Source: Chara braunii
Taxonomy: Eukaryota > Streptophyta > Charophyceae > Charales > Characeae
DNA length: 20,732 bases
Direction: 5' to 3'
Assembly: GCA_003427395.1 (NCBI GenBank)
Contig: BFEA01000997.1
Location: 49,472-70,203 of the forward strand
Position 1 is the first letter of the stretch. The number at the start of each line of letters is the position of its first letter. Both the position numbers and the translations under genes were made by a program. Shown here piece after piece: positions 15,707 to 20,732 of this stretch. Below the pieces are notes generated by a model. That model had not been told where the DNA came from and did no database searches. It saw only the letters and a program-made list of their open reading frames with translations.

Positions 15707-15820
15707 TGTTATGTGGTTGCAATTTTGAGCCAATTTTTGGCCCAAAATTGGGCCAACTCTGCAGTTGATACACAGTTTATGTTATGTGGTTCCAATTTTG
15801 GGCCAAATTTTGGCCCATTT
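15707..15820. repeat. About 38-bp direct repeat, period 73
   Basis: TGTTATGTGGTTGCAATTTT (from 15707) and TGTTATGTGGTTCCAATTTT (from 15780) each continue into GnGCCAAnTTTTGGCCCA. GGCCCAAAATTGGGCC just after the first copy is palindromic. Confidence 0.85.
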
Positions 15821-15990
15821 CCTTCAAAAAAACAGAAGAGAAAAAGGGAAGGATCCCAGGAAGTGGTTGCAAAATGCCACCCTTCATTTCATGGCTCAAC
15901 AGGCCGTTGACATTTGCGGATGGGAAATATGACTTCGGTACAACTGCGACGTTATATGAGTGCCTACAGCCCCCTCTAAATCAGAGATAT

Positions 15991-16238
15991 TGCCTGAAAA
16001 GGGTGTGGATGTATGCGGGATATGAACACAAGACCCGGCCAAAGTACAGATGGTTTCTATTTTTGTTGGTTTCCAAGTTTGGTACCGGCCTCATCCAACC
16101 TGGGACCGATGTTGCCTGAAACGGGTGTGCATGTATGCGGAATTTGAACACGAAACCTGCCCCAAGTACAGATTGTTTCTATTTTTGTTGGTTATCAAGT
16201 TTGGTACTGGCCAGATCCAACCTAGGACCTTACGTAGC
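15991..16238. repeat. 122-bp tandem duplication
   Basis: TGCCTGAAAAGGGTGTGGAT (from 15991) and TGCCTGAAACGGGTGTGCAT (from 16113) start two copies sharing GTATGCGG, AAGTACAGATnGTTTCTATT, TTTGTTGGTT and AAGTTTGGTACnGGCC. Each carries a GAACAC motif like an inverted tRNA B box (GGATATGAACAC, GGAATTTGAACAC). No A box is evident. Confidence 0.9.
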
Positions 16239-16350
16239 GACGCTGTTAGCCCGGACATAGGACCTAGATATGTAGAACTCTCTAGAGTCGAGCAGGGACT
16301 TATAGGTCCACGCAAATTTGATTCGACAAAAGCGTCGAGGTAGTATCAGT

Positions 16351-16679
16351 TGTTCACTCACTTACTTTTCTCATTTGTAAGTTTTGGAGAGACGGGAAGA
16401 AGCAGCCATGCTATTTTTTAGCGCCTGAAAGAGAGAGGCTGGGTGCAGCCTTGGACTGTGTTCTGGCCCCAGAACACTACTGTGCTGCTTTCAGTGCTGT
16501 TCAGGGGAGCTAGGTGCCCAAGTGGGAAACTTTGTTTTCTCCTTTTCACCAAGTACGCCGGAGTGATTCTCCAATACAAGTGTGGTGCAGAGTTCTCGAT
16601 CAATCGTATTTTGCTTTCAATAAAGTTTCTATGAGTAATGATTGCTCAGATTGTTTGAAATCTGGGGCAAATTGCTTCA
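16351..16679 (+). mobile_element. LTR of a retrotransposon (5' or solo-derived)
   Basis: The 3' end is fixed by the adjacent primer-binding site: the sequence ends ATTGCTTCA, one base before it. AATAAA at 16619-16624, in TTTCAATAAAGTTTC, is a plausible polyadenylation signal in the R region. The 5' boundary is placed at TGTTCACTC to give TG...CA ends over 329 bp and is uncertain. No matching 3' LTR is visible in the window. Confidence 0.6.
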
Positions 16680-17138
16680 CTGGTATCAGAGCAGGAACCA
16701 CCCTGGTTAATGACTGAATGGTTGGGTCTGTCAAGCTGCTATGTCAGCATAAGTGCCATGTCGGCAAGTACACATCAACTACCCCTGGCCAGTTAATAAC
16801 TACTTACTTCATGTTGCGCCTCCTATTCTCAAGGGGATGCTACCCATGCGCGGGAGAGAAATGGGAGGTTGAAGCGATGATTGCTCAGATTGTATGAAAT
16901 CTGGGGCAAATGGCCACACTGGTATCAGAGCAGGAACCACCCTGGTTAATGACTGAATGATTGGGTCTGTCAAGCTGCCATGTCAGCATAAGTGCCATGT
17001 CGGGTCAGCATAAGTGCCATGTCGGCAAGTAACACATCAACTACCCCTGGCCAGTTAATAACTACTTACTTCATGTTGCGCCTCCTATTCTCAAGGGAAT
17101 GCTACCCATGCACGGGAGAGAAATGGGAGGTTGAAGCG
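16638..17138 (+). repeat. Tandem duplication of the LTR end, primer-binding site and leader
   Basis: Copy 1 (16638-16876) and copy 2 (16877-17138) both start ATGATTGCTCAGATTG, contain TGGTATCAGAGCAGGAACCA, and end GGGAGGTTGAAGCG. They differ at scattered sites. Copy 2 has an extra internal duplication of GTCAGCATAAGTGCCATGTC. The junction is exact, so the unit runs from inside the LTR into the leader. Confidence 0.9.
16681..16692 (+). other. Primer-binding site for initiator tRNA-Met
   Basis: TGGTATCAGAGC is the standard plant LTR-retrotransposon primer-binding site, complementary to the 3' end of initiator tRNA-Met. It starts one base after the LTR end. An identical copy lies at 16920-16931. 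Confidence 0.85.
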
Positions 17139-18676
17139 AAGCCACACCAGAGACAAAGGTGGAGGGAGCGTATGCTCACACACTTGGAGGCCAGAAGGAA
17201 ACCCTATACAGATATCGACCCCTGAAAAGGAGGAGAGGGTCCCTAAAAAAAGAACTCCAAGATCACAGCGAGCACACGAATGAGCTTGCCACTCTGACGA
17301 AGAGGAAGGTGCTATGCAGGCAGAAATGAGGCGGGAAGAGGAGCAGATGAAGAAGTCCACCACTGAGTCAAAAGGGTTGCTGGCAAGTCAGGCGCCGATG
17401 TCAGCGATGGGTTGTCCGCCCTGTCCCCCCCCCGCGTGCACTCATGTGGACGAGCTGCAGTCAATGGCTGCCATTGAGCACACAATGAAACGCAGTTGCC
17501 GCTGAAGGGCAGCATGGCCACTATCAAGCACGCGCTGAGTGCACTTCCCATTGCATGTCAAGCCAACCTCCCCACACCGTACACGGTTTCCATCACCAAA
17601 AAGAAGGCACAGATTATTGGAGCGTACAGGTTGGAACGTAGAGGGGGGGGGGGGGGGATGAAGGACCTCATCTAAGCCAAAGTTGGAGCCGCTGGGCTAA
17701 TTCAAGGGCAAGTTAGAAGACGACATTCACCACTGATTACAGGTTGTCAATGGACAGCTCGACTATTATGGGTTTAGGAAGTATTCCAACAGGGTACACT
17801 TCCCCTTCTCTGTTACTTCAGGATGGAGTGGAGTGGCCAGAGAGCGAAATATTGCAAGGAGTAGATGTGATGAAATACACCAGGCGTACCAGCAGGCCGC
17901 AGTTCTCTCAGAAACTGCGAGAGGGACACATAGCAGTCATCCATCAAGATCCGGCATGGACCCGTCCTAGCAAGCACAGCACACAGGCCTACCATGGCAG
18001 TGTCCAATATCTGGTCTGACAGTTTGACCAGATCCCACAGACCCCTGAGTTGAAAGACGAGAGAAGGCGCAGTCATGCTCACATTTACGAGGACTGTCCC
18101 TAAGAAGATCGCCAGACACGTGGGTTCCCCAGCACAACGAGCTGAAGGCCTACTGCAGAATGCTGGACGATCCAGTGACGTTAGATTCTGCACTGCAGTC
18201 TGCAGAGGGGACATCAGCAACCAGGTGGCGAGGAAAGGACAGCGAGGGGTTCTCACTCCAGTGCATGGGAGAACATTTAACACTTGTACCAGGACAGACA
18301 CCAAACGCTTTGCTTGCCTCACAAAGTGTTTCCAATCATGACAACAAAGGTCTGGTGCATGCTTCAAAAGTAGCCTTTTGAATTTTTGCCAAACGCGATC
18401 CGGCAAGATCCAGCGAACAAGTTTTTTTTAACTCGTACCTTTCCTCAGCCGCAACATCTCCCAGAGTTAGTCGAGGCGCTCACCTTAGGATCTAACTCGT
18501 ACATGCCAGTACGAATCTGATAGCCGCCAGTCAAGACCACCCCGCTCAATCGAATGAGATTGAACTGGTTCTGCTGCCACGTCATCCGTGCTTCTTAAAC
18601 TGATATGCCACAATTCCTAGGCCACACATATTGATAGACAGTGTCAGCTTCGCTTCGTGCCTTCCAACTCTTTCTC
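17139..18676 (+). other. Probable decayed internal region downstream of the LTR; otherwise unassigned
   Basis: It follows the leader on the same strand. Short plus-strand frames such as 17314-17505 (charged, coiled-coil-like MQAEMRREEEQMKKS) would suit the start of a gag gene, but nothing is diagnostic. A G homopolymer lies at 17643-17657. The 197-codon minus frame at 17813-18406 and the plus frame 17744-18019 match nothing I recognise. Confidence 0.35.
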
Positions 18677-18837
18677 TTAAACCACCAGTACATGCCAGCC
18701 ATCGGCCGCGGGCCCCTTTCGGAGGCCACCCGCCATCGATTTATTTTATCGACGGCGTGCGAGCCTCCTAAATTTTAGGAGAGGCTCAATCCGATGCTCA
18801 ACCTCAACTTGGCTGGAGCCATGTACTGGTGCTTTAA
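18677..18837. mobile_element. TTAA-flanked multi-branched inverted-repeat element
   Basis: TTAAACCACCAGTACATG (18677-18694) is the inverted copy of CATGTACTGGTGCTTTAA (18820-18837), 17 of 18 matching. The stem extends with CCAGCCA and TGGCTGG (18695-18701, 18810-18816). Inside are further hairpins: CGCCATCGA/TCGACGGCG (18731-18757) and GAGCCTCCTAAA/TTTAGGAGAGGCTC (18761-18787). A GGCC-bounded arm lies near 18709-18726. It could be a MITE with TTAA target sites (as piggyBac elements use) or a structured RNA. Confidence 0.6.
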
Positions 18838-19133
18838 TTGTTGGACCCCCAATCAAGTTGCCAATTCCATGGCTCACTAACTCTTAAGTCAATTCCGGTG
18901 TCGAACACGGCTTCCCCCTCGCCCACCTCTAAGTCGACTCCGGTGTCGAACGCGGCTCCCCCCCCCAAAAAAAAAAAATCCTTACTGCAGTGTAAGAGCT
19001 AAGGTAAAGTTGTGAAGGGAAGTACCGGGAGCCGCAGCGGCAGCAAGGGAAGGGAGGGCAAAGAGCAAAGCGGCCATTCGGAGAATCAGGACTCTTCAAG
19101 CGGTTAAGAGTAGGTGGTGAATCGTCTATATAG
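18838..19133. other. Spacer with a 38-bp direct repeat and homopolymers
   Basis: CTCTTAAGTCAATTCCGGTG (from 18881) and CCTCTAAGTCGACTCCGGTG (from 18926) each continue TCGAACnCGGCT and a C run. A C/A homopolymer follows (18958-18978). No gene is seen. Confidence 0.6.
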
Positions 19134-19277
19134 CTCGTCGATCTTGCCAAAAGGACAAGAGCAGGAGTTCCAAAGGAAGTATGGATAGAGAGAATGGAAG
19201 TCGCGCAATGTAATAGATGCGGCCGCTACGAGCATTCAGTCCGTTACTACAGAGCCCGAAATCTAGTAAAAGGGTGA
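19134..19277 (+). pseudogene. Fragment of retrotransposon gag with broken CCHC zinc knuckle
   Basis: A 47-codon open stretch bounded by stops includes VPKEVWIERMEVAQ and then CNRCGRYEHSVRYYRAR. This follows the CCHC zinc-knuckle pattern C-x2-C-x4-H-x4-C of retrotransposon nucleocapsids (codons 19209-19250), except that the last metal ligand is Tyr (TAC) where Cys is expected. Stops follow at 19275 and beyond in this frame, and no pol gene is recognisable nearby. It lies on the same strand as the LTR at 16351, so both could come from one element, but the intervening DNA does not prove it. Confidence 0.6.
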
Positions 19278-19646
19278 GGCCAGCAGATGGCACAGACCCA
19301 TCTGCGTATAGATTAGAGAGAACAGTTCCGCAAGTTGCACGGCGCGTGGTCCTCCCACTCCCTAATCTAGTTCGGCACGAGCTGCAAGGGCCTGCAACAA
19401 GGAGCCGAACAAGGCAGGCCGCAGCAGCGATCGCACCATTACTCAATTGGGAGAAGAGAGGTGTAATCAACATAGTTGTTTCGCCTGCACTGTCCCACTG
19501 CCTGAAACAGCAAAGCACAGCACAGCACAGCGAAAGGATGATTTGTCGGTGTGCTGCAGTCAAGAAGGCTATGGTAGAAGGGAAAACCACCGAAGAAGTC
19601 AACAAAAAAGAAAGCGTGACCCTAACTGCAAGGCAGTGAAGACGAT
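19278..19646. other. Unassigned, possible continuation of decayed gag
   Basis: A 140-codon plus frame (19217-19639) runs through, out of frame with the zinc knuckle. It has no recognised domain and overlaps a 159-codon minus frame. A short AGCACAGCACAGCACAGC run lies at 19514-19531. Confidence 0.4.
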
Positions 19647-19657
19647 GATGGACAACA

Positions 19658-19716
<59 letters not shown>

Positions 19717-19731
19717 TTGACAACAGCGCTT
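19647..19731 (+). mobile_element. 50-A tract between diverged 17-bp direct repeats
   Basis: GATGGACAACACCTCTT (19647-19663) and GATTGACAACAGCGCTT (19715-19731) agree at 14 of 17 positions and flank an uninterrupted run of 50 A (19665-19714). No other insert is present. It fits the tail-only pattern seen at 6545, 6804 and 7026, with weaker flanks. Confidence 0.45.
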
Positions 19732-20388
19732 CCAGAAATTACCTGTCAGGACGGAAGGCAATACAAAGACTACTACTACAGTTGGGAGTAAATGTTGAAA
19801 ACCAGGACCTCCCTATTCCACTGGAGCTCAAGATCGTGAACAGCGAAGTGATTCAGATCATCATGCAAGTATCAAGGACATCGTATCATAGCTCAAAGAT
19901 AGAGAAGCAGGGTCAGTCACGACCAACAAAGCTGAACACATAACCACGATGAGCGCGGTAATCATACAGTATGTGATAACAATCTCGAAAAGAAAACTTC
20001 GAAAAGATAGAACTTTAAGCTCACGTGGTAATCACAGCTAGGCCTTTTCCCGGATTCTGAGAATCTCAAGCCTGAGATCTGGATGACGGATGGAAAATGT
20101 CAGTCTCGTGATCAGAGGTGTTGGACCTGTTGATCATGGACTGGCCATCAGCATTACGCCGCCGCCTTCTTTGGGATGACAAAACCACAGATCTTTTCCA
20201 CTGTTTAAAAAAAAAGAGAGAAAAAGAAAAGGACATCATAGTAATGTTTTTGTTTTTATATTGATGGCAAGCTACGTCAACTATCCTGTTCTCCTCGATT
20301 TCGGACAGTTTACCATTCGCGATGGTTCCTCGCCGGCGATGCTTGAGAGCCGCGGGGGCTGTTATCACTTGTGATACTTAGATGGTGC
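19732..20388. other. Unassigned stretch
   Basis: No gene, RNA or ordered repeat is recognised. An A-rich patch lies at 20206-20231. A 100-codon minus frame (20066-20368) crosses it and looks like chance. Confidence 0.45.
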
Positions 20389-20732
20389 ATGTGTCGGATT
20401 CAGCAGGACAGCATGTGCCCTACATCTGATGGTTGGTATCCAAAGGGAAGCAGCAAAGGACAAGTCGAAGAAGGTATGGATGTCTGCACCACCGTTCTTC
20501 GACACTATATGCACCAGCATTGCAACGAAGGACTCCAGCTAGACTGTGCGCAGATGAACATGCACTTTGCAGCAAAGTCGAGTGCAGGTGGTGCAGCAGT
20601 TTGTGAAGCATTACAAGGATCTACTAGAAGAGCCTACACGCATCGTGGCGAGAGAGGTCAACCATCCTATTCACGCATCGTGGAGAGAGAGGTCAAGCTT
20701 TTGGCTGAAGTGCCTACTAGAAGTGCCTACTA
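20389..20732 (+). CDS. Open frame running off the right edge, unknown product
   Basis: From ATG at 20389 the frame stays open for 114 codons to the end of the window; the in-frame region is open from 20347, after a TGA. The product begins MCRIQQDSMCPTSDGWYPKG and has four further Cys. I recognise no domain. Against a real gene: the direct repeat at 20637-20696 falls in two different frames, which suggests non-coding sequence. It could be an exon, a decayed transposon frame, or chance. Confidence 0.25.
   Translation, partial: MCRIQQDSMCPTSDGWYPKGSSKGQVEEGMDVCTTVLRHYMHQHCNEGLQLDCAQMNMHFAAKSSAGGAAVCEALQGSTRRAYTHRGERGQPSYSRIVEREVKLLAEVPTRSAY
20637..20732. repeat. 35-bp-period direct repeat and 13-bp repeat at the window edge
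   Basis: CACGCATCGTGGCGAGAGAG (from 20637) and CACGCATCGTGGAGAGAGAG (from 20672) both continue GTCAA. GTGCCTACTA occurs twice in the last 23 bases. A tandem array may continue beyond the window. Confidence 0.8.

Noticed and set aside
15305-15910. 201-codon plus-strand open frame
   Set aside because: It crosses a C homopolymer with an undetermined base at 15449 and a tandem duplication, so the frame is unreliable.
17813-18406. 197-codon minus-strand open frame
   Set aside because: No recognisable motif; it lies in probable retroelement debris on the strand opposite to the LTR and gag fragment.

Overview
The window looks like nuclear DNA of a streptophyte (green-plant lineage). A charophyte-grade alga such as Chara would fit, but that is inference; nothing here fixes the species. 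The case rests on one clear gene of the plant-specific ATXR5/ATXR6 histone H3K27 monomethyltransferase family, on plant-type primer-binding sites complementary to initiator tRNA-Met, on tRNA-derived SINEs, and on degenerate U6 snRNA copies. The rest is repeat-dense, gene-poor DNA with homopolymer runs, microsatellites, short foldback elements and decayed retroelements.

Layout. 1-1210: TA runs, duplicated blocks, a decamer minisatellite and a foldback hairpin. 1276-1972: an element with about 80-bp inverted ends that contains a smaller MITE, followed by 54-bp tandem units. 2597-2905: a long purine tract. 3235-6072 (minus strand): the one convincing gene, a 945-codon open frame with two PHD fingers, a PCNA-interacting (PIP) box and an ATXR5/6-type SET domain. 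6073-6540: its GC-rich upstream flank with a strong G-quadruplex motif. 6545-8640: a dense cluster of short inverted-repeat elements, a nested SINE with perfect target-site duplications, and several poly(A)/poly(T) tracts sandwiched between direct repeats. 8902-10280: a second foldback hairpin abutting an 85-bp tandem array and then a roughly 195-bp tandem array. 10674-12980: a tRNA-like SINE, three U6-like sequences and a 1.3-kb element with 19-bp inverted ends. 12981-16340: mostly unassigned, with short tandem duplications. 16351-17138: a solo or 5' LTR with its primer-binding site and a duplicated leader. 17139-19277: unassigned DNA ending in a broken retroviral-type zinc knuckle. 18677-18837: a compact TTAA-flanked multi-branched inverted repeat. 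19647-20732: a 50-A tract between direct repeats, unassigned DNA, and an open frame running off the edge.

How the parts relate. In Arabidopsis the ATXR5/6 enzymes monomethylate replication-dependent histone H3.1 at K27 and keep heterochromatin and transposons silent; the PIP box ties them to PCNA at replication forks. Here the gene sits inside transposon-rich DNA. The most unusual non-genic signals are (i) poly(A)-only insertions flanked by direct repeats, (ii) a set of 100-150 bp inverted-repeat elements sharing GTCCCAC-type ends and an ACCGTNGATC core, and (iii) foldback hairpins whose two arms have changed together between copies.
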